Source: an uncultured Clostridia bacterium (lineage in GTDB: Bacteria; Bacillota; Clostridia; Christensenellales; UBA1242). Taken from it: a stretch of 57,933 nucleotides of DNA. Position 1 is the first letter of the stretch; the number at the start of each line of letters is the position of its first letter. Where the stretch lies: the NCBI GenBank assembly GCA_944384465.1, contig CALWTK010000006.1:1-57933 (forward strand). The letters are read 5' to 3'. Below are positions 1 through 7,956 of this stretch, in pieces. Both the position numbers and the translations under genes were made by a program. The notes below the pieces were generated by a model. The model was not told the DNA's origin. It did no database searches and saw only the letters and a program-made list of their open reading frames with translations.

Positions 1-77
1 ATTGTATTCAGGGTGTGAGCCAAGGTTCCACCTTCGGTGCCAACTCGTGTAAACACTCGTACTCGTAACGCTAAAAC

Positions 78-100
78 ATACCAATTTTGGTATTTTTTTT
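78..100 (+). terminator. Probable intrinsic terminator
   Basis: Inverted repeat ATACCAA-TT-TTGGTAT (78-93) runs into eight T residues. The stem is AT-rich and the loop is only two bases, so it may be weak. Confidence 0.35.
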
Positions 101-130
101 AACGCTACTCCCCCTACTCGGGGCGCCAAT

Positions 131-152
131 CACCGCAAAAGCGGTGTTTTTT
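131..152 (+). terminator. Intrinsic terminator
   Basis: Perfect six-base stem CACCGC-AAAA-GCGGTG followed by six T residues. It probably ends whatever transcript enters from left of the window. Confidence 0.6.
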
Positions 153-367
153 GTTTGTAAAAAACATAGGTGAGTTTCCATATTTTTAGTTGATGACAAA
201 TCTGCACACTCTCACATAATGTTCACTGTATTCCACTGCCACAGAGTTGGATGTGTTGACAACATTAAGATTAGATCATATAAATTTTTTTGTAAAACTT
301 TAGAACTATTAATAAAGAGGGTGAATAAAACTGCTATAAGAGTTGTCTAAAAAATAGTGACAAAAAA

Positions 368-396
368 TTGTATTTATTGTTTCCTTTTATTATAAT
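368..396 (+). promoter_or_regulatory. Promoter with long leader before pth
   Basis: TTGTAT (368-373), a 17-base spacer and TATAAT (391-396). The start site would be near 403, leaving about 140 untranslated bases before pth. I found no clear riboswitch fold in that leader. Confidence 0.5.
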
Positions 397-544
397 GAAT
401 GTATAATAAAAGGTAATTACACGATATTGTTTAAAATATCCATATCTAGGATTAAGCGTATTATGCAAGGAAATATGGGTTTCTAATATTCGGTTAAATG
501 CATTGTGAAAAACAAACTTATTGAAAGTTTAAGGAGTGATAGTG

Positions 545-1126
545 ATGATAAAGTATGATATAGTTATGGTCGGTCTAGGAAATCCGGGGAAAAAGTATGA
601 AAGGAATAGGCATAATGTTGGGTTTAGATTTTTAGATCAGTTTGCAAAAGTTCAAAAGACAAGTTTTGTCAATTCAAAGTTTAATGTGCAACTAGCAGAA
701 TGTGAAATCAAAAACAAGCGGTGTCTGCTTGTAAAACCGTTGACATTTATGAATGCTAGCGGAGCAGCAGTATCACAAATATTAAATTATTATAAAATTC
801 CTATAGAAAAATTACTAGTAGTGTATGACGATATTTCTTTTGATGTGGGAAATTATAAATTAAAAAAGAAAGGGGCCAGTGGTAGACATAAAGGGATAAA
901 TAGTATTATTGAACAATTAGGGACAGAAATATTTGATCGTATAAAAATAGGTGTGGGAAAAAACAAGGATGTTGATTTGAAAAACTGGGTGGTGTCAAAT
1001 CTGTCAAATGAGCAATTAAATATTATAGAGAGTTTATTTTTAGAGTTGAATGAAGTGGTTAAAGTGATACTAGAAGAGTCTTTTGATTATGCAATGAATA
1101 TATTTAATAAAAAAAATGCAAAATAA
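545..1126 (+). CDS. pth: Peptidyl-tRNA hydrolase
   Basis: Cleaves the ester bond of peptidyl-tRNAs that drop off the ribosome, recycling tRNA in the cytoplasm. The 193-residue length is normal for bacterial Pth. The family signature VGLGNPGKKYERNRHNVG lies at the N-terminus with its catalytic His, followed by KPLTFMNASG and the segment VVYDDISFDVG containing the conserved Asp. I place the start at the ATG at 545, because AAGGAG at 531-536 is eight bases upstream; an upstream GTG at 536 overlaps that ribosome site and is unlikely. The gene stands alone with its own promoter at 368-396. The usual Firmicutes partner mfd does not follow it here. Confidence 0.96.
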   Translation: MIKYDIVMVGLGNPGKKYERNRHNVGFRFLDQFAKVQKTSFVNSKFNVQLAECEIKNKRCLLVKPLTFMNASGAAVSQILNYYKIPIEKLLVVYDDISFDVGNYKLKKKGASGRHKGINSIIEQLGTEIFDRIKIGVGKNKDVDLKNWVVSNLSNEQLNIIESLFLELNEVVKVILEESFDYAMNIFNKKNAK

Positions 1127-1366
1127 TTTATTTTTTTGATTTAAAAACATGTAAAAATTTAACTTTTCAAAACCACTATAAAATTGCACATTTCATACAA
1201 CTATTGGAAAGGAAAAAACCTACCTATAAAATCTAAAGAAAGTTCAAAATATGGGCAAGGAAAGAGAGTAAAAGATGTCAAAAAAAACTAGAAAAAGAAA
1301 TAACAGAAATTAAAGAAAGGCTAGAAAATCTATCTGACAACAAACATCTACAATAGTAAAAATTAG

Positions 1367-1394
1367 ATAAGACATGCGATATGTCTTATTTTAT
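1367..1394 (+). terminator. Intrinsic terminator
   Basis: Perfect nine-base inverted repeat ATAAGACAT / ATGTCTTAT (1367-1375, 1381-1389) with a five-base loop and a T-rich tail. Confidence 0.6.
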
Positions 1395-1404
1395 ATCATA
1401 AATA

Positions 1405-1433
1405 TTGATTTTTTAAAATTGTTATGATATAAT
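1405..1433 (+). promoter_or_regulatory. Promoter of the 1034-residue protein gene
   Basis: TTGATT (1405-1410), a 17-base spacer, TATAAT (1428-1433). The ribosome site AGGAGA at 1441-1446 follows directly, giving a very short leader. Confidence 0.7.
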
Positions 1434-1451
1434 TAATCATAGGAGATACAT

Positions 1452-4400
1452 ATGGCCGTTGAGTTGTTGGGGAAATATTCAAAGTTAGAAAATAGGAATT
1501 TGCCTTTGGACAAAGTGTATATTTATGCCAATGTGGGTAGATTGCTGTCTGGAGGCAGGACAGAGTCTAAGATGGATTATGTCTGTCTAGATGACCTATT
1601 GATCTATATCAATGATTCCCAATCTAGGAAAGTGAGAGATGTAAAGGATTTTCGTTCACAACTAGCGAAGGGGAATGTATATTTCAAACGTTTTAATGCT
1701 GATGGGATCGACCTCTCTAGAAAAGTCGCTAATGATGTTGAGTTGTTTGTGAAAGATTTGGATCTGCCAAAATCATATCTTTCGACCAGCATAAATACAG
1801 AAAGGGATTCTGTGGATCATGGACTTTTAAGAGAGTTGGAAGTCAAAGCTCAAGATGGCTTTGACGGACCATATGTGTACGTTGGGCTCATTGATAACCC
1901 TAACATGCAGTTTATTAAGAAAGAAGATATAGGTTACTATGAAGCGGGCAAATTTATATCTATCAAAGATAAATCAATAGATGAATTCAAAGATAAAGAC
2001 CTATATACAAGGCATGGCAATTTCTTCGTCACAAAGATGTTTACTGACGCGACCTGTTCATTCGAAGTGATAAAACAGCGTGAGACATACGATCTTGAAC
2101 ATATGAAGAAAACCACTTTGGTTGAAGGTAAAGATGGTTCAATCAATGCTGTTGAAGAAGATATAGATCCTTATTACAGTGAGCAGATAATGCGTCCGGA
2201 TGGAAGGGATGTGACGCTAGAAGTGATGAACTATACTGTCGATCCAACAGCTGATGGGGAATTCATTTTATTGAGATATTTGGGCGAACATGTGGATACA
2301 TTGGTGCCTATAAATTCGCTATATTCTGTAAATGGTGACTCTATTGGTGATAAAATTGAGAATTTTAAAGAAAATAGAAACAATTTGATTGGGCAATCCA
2401 TTTTTGTGAAATTAGCTAACGGCTCAATTTTTAGGACTGAACCACTTACCTATGAGCAAGTGTATAAGACATATTCAAAGCATGAGACTATGAAGATAAC
2501 AGAAGATGAGAGTGCAATCCTTGAGGACGGCACTTATCTCAAATTGAAAGACGGAAGATATGTCAAAGAAAATGAGACGGTTAGACCGATTTGTTATGAA
2601 TTCGTATCTGGGGATGCATTTGATGCTTATATGGTGAAGTTGGATTCCCCTACCGCGGACGGAAAGACGAGCGTAATAGTTGATAAGTCCACTTTCGCTA
2701 AAAAAGCAGAAGTGGTAGTAGATGGTACCACACTAAAATTGGAGAATGCGTTCAAGATAAAAGAGACTAGCAAAGCTATGAAGGACGCAGATGTGATCCA
2801 GACAACAAGTGGACACAACAAAATCGAGCAATGCGTATTGTTGTCAGAACCAAAATACAATGCTGCAGGTGAAGTGGAGACTACTCCACTAAGCGATGAA
2901 GAGAAAGAAAAAGTTATCAAAAGCGCTAAATCTCAATTCGAGAGCAGTTATAAAGAGGGCGATTATGAACTAGATCGAGTGGTGGATGATAAAGGTAATT
3001 TGGTAGAACTAGATAAACAAAAGCAAAGATACAGATATACCAATGTGACCAAAATGGAAGACTATGGCAACAAAGATTATGCACTTCTGCGCAGTGGGAA
3101 TATCAAATATGATGCAAGCAAAGGGAAATTAGTCGGCGGACCAAAATTTGAAACCGCAAAGTATATCAAATCGACTTGTAAGAGAATTGGGACCATTACG
3201 ACGGACGCTTTTTCTGCCATGTTCAGCGAAGGGGGAATATTGGCAGCGTTCTTGTTGGCACAAATATTAGTCGCTGGGTTGTTGCCACAAATATTAGTCG
3301 CTGGGGCGGTTGCTTTAGCTGGAGCAGCAGTGCTAACCCCTATAATTTTCGGCATTATTGGTGCGATAAAAAATCGTTACCAAAATTTCAAACTAAACAC
3401 TAATAAACATAGAAAGAAGTTGAAGAAAGAGATAATCGACGATTTAGAAGACGTTCTAAAAGATACTAAAACGGCCGATAAAGCCAACTTGACCGAACGT
3501 AACCTTTTGAATAAATTTGAGACCATTGACAACAAGATTATGTCTCTATGTGCTACGAAAAGGATTTCTAGTTTCAGGATGGTAAACGGAGTGGGGCATG
3601 TCAATAGGACGAATGCTGCTCTATATACCGATTTTAGAAAGGATATGACTGCTAGAGAAAAAGAATTGAAGCGCTTGAGAAAGGCTGTCAGAAAGGATCC
3701 AAGTCTGCAAGCGACTTTGGGTGCTAAACAGTCTCAATATGAGCAGAAGATTAGAGATTATGTCTCTCAAGGTGTGATTGAACCTAAAGACAAACAGATG
3801 CGTGAGATGATGGATCGTTCTAGGAAAACAAAAGGCTTCTTACTTGCGAAACATTTTGATCAAGGTGAATTCACTGCCGAAGAAAAAGAACTCATCGGAG
3901 CAGTCGACTACAACGTCCGTAAAAATGAATTCGAATATAGCAGCAGAAAAGACAAGAAGAAGATGAAGGATAAGGTAAAAGACCTTGATAAAGCTATGAC
4001 AGAAATTACTAAGAAAGATTCTTTCAGAACATTAGCTGATAAAAAATACAATTATGAAGATAGCGTCATCAGTTCATGCAATACGTCAGACTTTGATAAA
4101 CCATCTGCAAGGAGCGAGTCGGAACAAACAATTGAACGAGAGGTGGCTAGAGAGACAGAGCGCGAACACATAGAGGATCATGAGGTAACCTCAGAACACA
4201 CTGCAGAGACAGCGTCTAATGCTCCTACTCGTCGAAGGACAAGCTCATCAACTCAAGTCAAGACTAGATTGAGTGAAAAAAATCTAGTAGAATTGATGGA
4301 TAATATAAGGAAATTGGATCAATTAAATTCTCAATATTTTGGTGCGGATGAAGACATGGATCAGGATTTAGATGATAAAATTAGAAGACTTGAAGCCAAA

Positions 4401-4556
4401 ATTAGACCAAGTAAGCATCTTTTGAAAAAAGCAGCTGTAAATGAACGGTATGCAAAATATAAAATGCAAATAATTGAAAGTGAGAAATTGTTGAAGAAAT
4501 ATTTAGTATATAGAAGTTCATCTGATAAAATCCATATAGGAAGAATGGAACTGTAA
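1452..4556 (+). CDS. Large hypothetical protein with central membrane segment
   Basis: I do not recognise this 1034-residue protein. The first roughly 600 residues are charged and hydrophilic, with no signal peptide. Near residues 595-640 is a long hydrophobic stretch, the only likely membrane region. Inside it the peptide QILVAG occurs twice (DNA around 3260 and 3290), an internal duplication that lengthens the segment. The remainder is highly charged and probably coiled-coil, with a Glu/Arg/Thr/Ser-rich low-complexity tract near residues 875-940. It has its own promoter and terminator, so it is a single-gene unit between pth and glyQS. A lineage-specific membrane-associated structural protein is possible, but the function is unknown. 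The start is supported by AGGAGA six bases upstream. Confidence 0.85.
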   Translation: MAVELLGKYSKLENRNLPLDKVYIYANVGRLLSGGRTESKMDYVCLDDLLIYINDSQSRKVRDVKDFRSQLAKGNVYFKRFNADGIDLSRKVANDVELFVKDLDLPKSYLSTSINTERDSVDHGLLRELEVKAQDGFDGPYVYVGLIDNPNMQFIKKEDIGYYEAGKFISIKDKSIDEFKDKDLYTRHGNFFVTKMFTDATCSFEVIKQRETYDLEHMKKTTLVEGKDGSINAVEEDIDPYYSEQIMRPDGRDVTLEVMNYTVDPTADGEFILLRYLGEHVDTLVPINSLYSVNGDSIGDKIENFKENRNNLIGQSIFVKLANGSIFRTEPLTYEQVYKTYSKHETMKITEDESAILEDGTYLKLKDGRYVKENETVRPICYEFVSGDAFDAYMVKLDSPTADGKTSVIVDKSTFAKKAEVVVDGTTLKLENAFKIKETSKAMKDADVIQTTSGHNKIEQCVLLSEPKYNAAGEVETTPLSDEEKEKVIKSAKSQFESSYKEGDYELDRVVDDKGNLVELDKQKQRYRYTNVTKMEDYGNKDYALLRSGNIKYDASKGKLVGGPKFETAKYIKSTCKRIGTITTDAFSAMFSEGGILAAFLLAQILVAGLLPQILVAGAVALAGAAVLTPIIFGIIGAIKNRYQNFKLNTNKHRKKLKKEIIDDLEDVLKDTKTADKANLTERNLLNKFETIDNKIMSLCATKRISSFRMVNGVGHVNRTNAALYTDFRKDMTAREKELKRLRKAVRKDPSLQATLGAKQSQYEQKIRDYVSQGVIEPKDKQMREMMDRSRKTKGFLLAKHFDQGEFTAEEKELIGAVDYNVRKNEFEYSSRKDKKKMKDKVKDLDKAMTEITKKDSFRTLADKKYNYEDSVISSCNTSDFDKPSARSESEQTIEREVARETEREHIEDHEVTSEHTAETASNAPTRRRTSSSTQVKTRLSEKNLVELMDNIRKLDQLNSQYFGADEDMDQDLDDKIRRLEAKIRPSKHLLKKAAVNERYAKYKMQIIESEKLLKKYLVYRSSSDKIHIGRMEL

Positions 4557-4563
4557 TTGATTA

Positions 4564-4594
4564 TTGAAGTGATGCCTCGCATCACTTCAATTTT
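4564..4594 (+). terminator. Strong intrinsic terminator
   Basis: Perfect 12-base stem TTGAAGTGATGC / GCATCACTTCAA (4564-4575, 4579-4590) with a three-base loop and TTTT. Confidence 0.8.
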
Positions 4595-4806
4595 ACTAAA
4601 AATAATATAAATTAGCGATGCTAAAATTTTACAATAAATTTTAATATCGATAATATAGGCAATACAACAAGTGTAATCACGCTTAAATTGTCTAGAACTT
4701 GTTGCGTTTAGCGGAATAGTATTTAGAAAAAATCTTTTTGACAATATAAATTATTAGAATTTTAGCTAAAAACTGATGAAAATGACTAACTCATTTTATA
4801 ATTTTT

Positions 4807-4815
4807 TGCTATAAT
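4807..4815 (+). promoter_or_regulatory. Extended -10 promoter of glyQS
   Basis: TGCTATAAT is an extended -10 with no good -35 in register. Transcription would start near 4822, about nine bases before the ATG, so there is no room for a T-box leader, the usual control of glycyl-tRNA synthetase genes in Firmicutes. Confidence 0.55.
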
Positions 4816-4830
4816 GTACTTGGAGTAAAT

Positions 4831-6195
4831 ATGGGTAATTTTGATAAAATAGTGAATTTATGTAAAAATAGAGGGCTTATTTTCCCAGGTAGCGACATCT
4901 ATGATGGGCTTGCTAATACTTGGGATTATGGTCCGGTAGGCGTTGAGCTGAAGAATAATATCAAACGTGCATGGTGGAAAAGGTTTGTCCAAGAGTCTAT
5001 CAATTCGTATGGGATTGATGCCGATATTTTCATGAATAGCAAGGTGTGGGACGCAAGCGGGCATACTGCCAGTTTTTCGGATCCCAAAATGGATTGCAAA
5101 TCTTGTAAGACACGCCACAGAGCAGACAATTTGATTGAAGAGCACAGCAAGGGAAAAGTCAATCCTGACCTTATGAGCAATGAAGAGATGGAAAAATATA
5201 TCAATGAACACCATGTCTGTTGCCCAAAATGTGGGAAATGCGATTGGACGCCTATCAGAAATTTCAATTTGATGTTCTCGACTTCACGCGGAGTTACGGA
5301 TGACAGTCAAAACTTGATATACTTGAGGCCGGAAACCGCTCAGGGTGAATTCGTAAACTTTTTGAACGTGCAGAGAAGTATGCGTGCCAAAGTGCCGTTT
5401 GGTATCGCGCAGATAGGTAAAGCGTTTAGGAACGAAGTGACTCCGGGGAACTTTACTTTCCGTACGATTGAATTCGAACAGATGGAGCATCAATGGTTCT
5501 GCAAGGCTAGCGAGAGTATGGACTACTATGCAGAATACAAGAAAAAGGCGATGGACTTTTTGCTCTCACTTGGCTTCAATAAGGACCACTTGAGATACCA
5601 TGACCATGACAAATTGGCTCATTATGCAAAGGCCGCATGTGATATTCAGTATCTATACCCAATCGGTTGGGAAGAATTGAACGGAATTCACCATAGGGGA
5701 GATTGGGATCTAAGTAGACATCAAGAATTTAGTGGAAAATCAATGCAATATCTAGATCCGTATACCAATGAAAGATATATACCTAATGTGATAGAGTATT
5801 CTATAGGTGCGGATAGGCTGACTTTAGCTGTCATGTGTGAAGCTTATGATGAAGAGAAGTTAGAAAATGGCGAGACTAGAGTTGTGTTGCATTTCCATCC
5901 AGCGATTGCACCTTATAAGGTGGCAGTTTTACCATTGCAGAAAAATTTGAGTGAAAAAGCGTTGCAAGTCTATCACAAATTGGCTAAACATTTTATGATC
6001 ACTTATGACGAGGCGGGTAGTATTGGCAAACGTTATAGGCGTCAAGACGAAATTGGTACTCCAATGTGTGTGACTATTGATTTTGATACTCTCAATGATG
6101 ATACAGTGACCGTTCGTGACAGAGATACAATGGAGCAGATTAGGATAAAGGTTGATGATTTGATAGCTTATGTCAACAAAAAAATAGAATATTAA
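4831..6195 (+). CDS. glyQS: Glycyl-tRNA synthetase, single-chain dimeric type
   Basis: Charges tRNA-Gly with glycine using ATP. It is the alpha2 (archaeal/eukaryotic-like) class II enzyme, not the alpha2beta2 form. The 454 residues fit the family. The N-terminal GLIFPGSDIYDGLANTWDYG is diagnostic. A CxxC pair (CKSC) and a second pair (CPKC) lie in the insertion before motif 2. Catalytic-core motifs are LRPETAQGEFVNF, FRNEVTPGNFTFRTIEFEQMEH (in two parts) and EYSIGADRLTLAVM for motif 3. The C-terminal 100 residues, from VAVLPLQKN, are the anticodon-binding domain. It is transcribed alone from an extended -10 promoter with GGAG just upstream and ends in a terminator near 6202-6265. Confidence 0.96.
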   Translation: MGNFDKIVNLCKNRGLIFPGSDIYDGLANTWDYGPVGVELKNNIKRAWWKRFVQESINSYGIDADIFMNSKVWDASGHTASFSDPKMDCKSCKTRHRADNLIEEHSKGKVNPDLMSNEEMEKYINEHHVCCPKCGKCDWTPIRNFNLMFSTSRGVTDDSQNLIYLRPETAQGEFVNFLNVQRSMRAKVPFGIAQIGKAFRNEVTPGNFTFRTIEFEQMEHQWFCKASESMDYYAEYKKKAMDFLLSLGFNKDHLRYHDHDKLAHYAKAACDIQYLYPIGWEELNGIHHRGDWDLSRHQEFSGKSMQYLDPYTNERYIPNVIEYSIGADRLTLAVMCEAYDEEKLENGETRVVLHFHPAIAPYKVAVLPLQKNLSEKALQVYHKLAKHFMITYDEAGSIGKRYRRQDEIGTPMCVTIDFDTLNDDTVTVRDRDTMEQIRIKVDDLIAYVNKKIEY

Positions 6196-6201
6196 ACTTA
6201 T

Positions 6202-6265
6202 AAAAAGACTACATTTTCATTTTGATGTAAACCTAAAGGGGTCACTACATTTTGTAGTCTTTTTT
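6202..6265 (+). terminator. glyQS terminator region
   Basis: AAAAAGACTACA (6202-6213) pairs with TGTAGTCTTTTT (6254-6265) around a long internal loop that includes ATTTTCATTTTGATG; a T-run follows. Confidence 0.5.
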
Positions 6266-6279
6266 CTTTTTTGAATTTG

Positions 6280-6314
6280 AAAAATCCGTGTAATTTTTGA
6301 ATACACGGATTTTT
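6280..6314. terminator. Symmetric hairpin, probable bidirectional terminator
   Basis: Perfect 13-base inverted repeat AAAAATCCGTGTA / TACACGGATTTTT with a nine-base loop. A smaller hairpin, CCAACG-N9-CGTTGG (6316-6336), follows. The remaining bases up to 6456 show no gene. Confidence 0.65.
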
Positions 6315-6456
6315 ACCAACGCTTACTGATCGTTGGCGTTTTGCTAGCTTCAGCTCGATTGTCCCTCGCTGTTGGCTCTTAATATGTAGACTTCTATTTG
6401 TGAGAATGGCTTATAGAAATAACTTTAGTTACATACTAAGACTATAGATATTATAG

Positions 6457-6506
6457 TTGACGCATTTGCAACTTGTCAAGTAAAAATGACGCAATTGTAA
6501 CATAAT
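6457..6506 (+). promoter_or_regulatory. Operator repeats and promoter of the HTH pair
   Basis: Two near-identical 15-mers, TGACGCATTTGCAAC (6458-6472) and TGACGCAATTGTAAC (6487-6501), are spaced 29 bases apart. The second runs into CATAAT (6501-6506), a possible -10 only six bases before the ATG at 6513. The layout suggests autorepression by one of the HTH proteins and a leaderless message, since no ribosome site is visible. Confidence 0.45.
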
Positions 6507-6512
6507 ATTTTT

Positions 6513-6737
6513 ATGAGAAATATACATGATGTTATGGATATCTTTGCTGAAAGATTACTTGACCTAATTCGTGAACGTGGTTGGAGTTTAAATGAATTTT
6601 CAAATTATATCAAAATTCCTAGGACAACTATTAATGGTTGGACTTTGAGAACACGATCACCGAAGGTAGATAGTTTATGTGAATTGGCAGATTTTTTTGG
6701 CGTTTCGGTCGATTACTTACTAGGAAGAGAAGACTAA
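6513..6737 (+). CDS. Small Xre-type HTH regulator (copy 1)
   Basis: A 74-residue protein that is essentially one Cro/CI-type helix-turn-helix domain. The recognition region is SNYIKIPRTTINGWTLRTRSPKVDSL, followed by the typical ending LADFFGVSVDYLLGR. It should bind DNA as a dimer. It is about two-thirds identical to the next gene, so the pair is a tandem duplication. No Shine-Dalgarno sequence precedes the ATG; either the message is leaderless or the in-frame ATG at 6534 is used. The direct repeats upstream (6458-6501) are its likely operator. Target genes are unknown. Confidence 0.85.
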   Translation: MRNIHDVMDIFAERLLDLIRERGWSLNEFSNYIKIPRTTINGWTLRTRSPKVDSLCELADFFGVSVDYLLGRED

Positions 6738-6759
6738 TTATTTCACTGTTGAGCAATAT

Positions 6760-6984
6760 ATGAAAAATATTCAAGATATTAACAGTGTATTTGCAGAAAG
6801 ATTGTTTGATTTAATTCACGAGCGTGGTTGGAGCATAGCAGAGTTTTCTAATCAAGTAAGGATTCCAAGAACGACTATAAATAGTTGGCTGTTAAAGTTA
6901 AAATCTCCAAGAATTGATTCTCTTTATGAAATTTCGGACTTTTTTGGCGTTACGATTGACTATCTTGTTGGTAGAGAAGATTAA
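6760..6984 (+). CDS. Small Xre-type HTH regulator (copy 2)
   Basis: A 74-residue paralogue of the preceding gene, 22 bases downstream and in the same orientation, so probably co-transcribed. It keeps the same frame: MKNIQDINSVFAERL at the start, RIPRTTINSWLLK in the recognition helix area and FFGVTIDYLVGRED at the end. Differences concentrate in the recognition helix flank (GWTLRTRSP against SWLLKLKSP), so the two copies may read slightly different operators or form heterodimers (inference). No ribosome site is obvious. Transcription ends at the symmetric hairpin 6983-7008 shared with rplI. Confidence 0.85.
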   Translation: MKNIQDINSVFAERLFDLIHERGWSIAEFSNQVRIPRTTINSWLLKLKSPRIDSLYEISDFFGVTIDYLVGRED

Positions 6985-7008
6985 AAAATGCACATATGTG
7001 CATTTTTT
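6983..7008. terminator. Bidirectional terminator between HTH pair and rplI
   Basis: Perfect palindrome AAAAAATGCAC-ATAT-GTGCATTTTTT. It is flanked by A and T runs, so it serves both the plus-strand HTH operon and the minus-strand rplI gene. Confidence 0.8.
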
Positions 7009-7012
7009 GTAT

Positions 7013-7456
7013 CTATTTGATATTTACATTTGCTATGATGTCGACAGACACTTCTTTAATCAATTGTAAAGTGATTTTGTATTGTCCTACACTTTTGATT
7101 GTTGGGAAATCTTTGATTTGATTTTTTTCTATCTTTATTCCGTCTTGATTTAATGCGGACAGAATTTCTTGTTTTGTGATTGAGCCAAACGCTTTTCCAT
7201 TCGCTCCAACGTTTAGAATGAAATTGTAATGTTTGTTTCTGATTTTATCCGCTATTGCTTGATATTCTTTTACCAACTCAGAGTGGTGAAATTGTTTTGC
7301 TTCAACTTGACCTTTGTGGTCGTTTAAGTTGCTGGCGTTGGCAACTTTTGCTATACCTTGTTTTACTAATACATTGTTGGCATAATTAGGGTTGACATCT
7401 ATGATGTCGCCTGCTTTGCCTTTCCCTTTCAAGTCTTTTATTAAAATTACTTTCAT
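7013..7456 (-). CDS. rplI: 50S ribosomal protein L9
   Basis: Ribosomal protein that binds 23S rRNA near the L1 stalk with an extended two-domain shape. The 147 residues match the family. The N-terminal domain shows MKVILIKDLKGKGKAGDIIDV and the conserved NYANNVLVKQGIA; a long connecting helix (residues 50-75) leads to the C-terminal domain. It stands alone with its own promoter (7474-7502), rather than in the common rpsF-ssb-rpsR-rplI cluster. AGGAG lies just upstream of the ATG. Confidence 0.97.
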   Translation of the reverse strand: MKVILIKDLKGKGKAGDIIDVNPNYANNVLVKQGIAKVANASNLNDHKGQVEAKQFHHSELVKEYQAIADKIRNKHYNFILNVGANGKAFGSITKQEILSALNQDGIKIEKNQIKDFPTIKSVGQYKITLQLIKEVSVDIIANVNIK

Positions 7457-7473
7457 TTATTTCTCCTATAATT

Positions 7474-7502
7474 ATTTTAGCATATAATATAAATTTAGTC
7501 AA
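7474..7502 (-). promoter_or_regulatory. Promoter of rplI
   Basis: Read on the minus strand: TTGACT (7497-7502), a 17-base spacer, TAAAAT (7474-7479), then AGGAG and the ATG. Confidence 0.65.
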
Positions 7503-7549
7503 ATTTTGTAAGCGTGTATAAAATTTTTCAAATGAGAGACAATTAAAGT

Positions 7550-7864
7550 ATGGACGTAATGTGTAGAAAATATAGTTGTATGTACAATGATAGAGCGAAA
7601 TGCACACGAAAAAATCTAAACATCAGCAAACATGCCGATTGTGGAGATTTGATCATTGATAATGAAAAAATTGTGGAAGACGTTTCATTGGATATGTTCG
7701 AACATGAACCGGACATAGCACCTTTTCATCATTGCAAAACTATGTTCATCAGTTGTGATTGTTTCGTGTGTATTTACAATAAGAGTGGTGAATGCTATTC
7801 TAATGGAATTTTTGTGGGGAGTGAAATTGATGACGCACCATGTAATAGTTATGTGCCAAAATAA
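7550..7864 (+). CDS. Cys-rich DUF1540 protein, two repeats
   Basis: A 104-residue cysteine-rich cytoplasmic protein with two DUF1540-like units. The first is CRKYSCMYNDRAKC...DC (residues 5-32); the second is CDCFVCIYNKSGEC...PCNSY (residues 69-100). The pattern C-x4-C-x(2)YN-x4-C-x(n)-C is typical of this family of small metal-binding-like proteins, common in Clostridia, whose function is unknown. The gene is divergent from rplI and ends at a terminator (7908-7940). An in-frame ATG at 7559 is an alternative start; neither has a strong ribosome site. Confidence 0.75.
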   Translation: MDVMCRKYSCMYNDRAKCTRKNLNISKHADCGDLIIDNEKIVEDVSLDMFEHEPDIAPFHHCKTMFISCDCFVCIYNKSGECYSNGIFVGSEIDDAPCNSYVPK

Positions 7865-7907
7865 TGTTTAGAAATATTAGTGGGCATGTTTAAACATTAA
7901 AACATAG

Positions 7908-7940
7908 AAAAAAGACTCTGAATTTGACAGAGTCCTTTTT
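7908..7940. terminator. Bidirectional terminator
   Basis: GACTCTG (7914-7920) and CAGAGTC (7928-7934) flanked by an A-run and a T-run. It serves the DUF1540 gene on the plus strand and the HdeD-like gene on the minus strand. Confidence 0.75.
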
Positions 7941-7956
7941 GTTTCATTTTTTATCT

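Larger units (their letters stand above)
1..535. other. Intergenic region upstream of pth
   Basis: No convincing gene is seen in this 535-base stretch. It holds two terminator-like hairpins (78-100 and 131-152), two CTACTC motifs at 105-110 and 114-119 that resemble part of the long direct repeat found at 30.6 and 42.2 kb, and a promoter at 368-396 that leaves a leader of about 140 bases before pth. The window starts inside this region, so the upstream gene is not visible. Confidence 0.6.
1127..1451. other. Intergenic region with possible gene remnant
   Basis: Between about 1220 and 1356 two overlapping frames read like a short basic, coiled-coil protein: KSKESSKYGQGKRVKDVKK, then KLEKEITEIKERLENLS to a TAG at 1354-1356. 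The frames would join if one base changed in the A8 run near 1281. It could be a decayed small gene or chance AT-rich sequence. The rest is a terminator (1367-1394) and the promoter of the next gene (1405-1433). Confidence 0.25.

Noticed and set aside
190..275. Minus-strand coding-like stretch (VAVEYSEHYVRVCRFV)
   Set aside because: It is short, bounded by stops on both sides, without start or ribosome site; at most a gene remnant.
314..350. Mini-ORF starting GTG at 321
   Set aside because: The AAAGAGG ribosome site touches the start codon, leaving no spacing, and it lies upstream of the predicted promoter.
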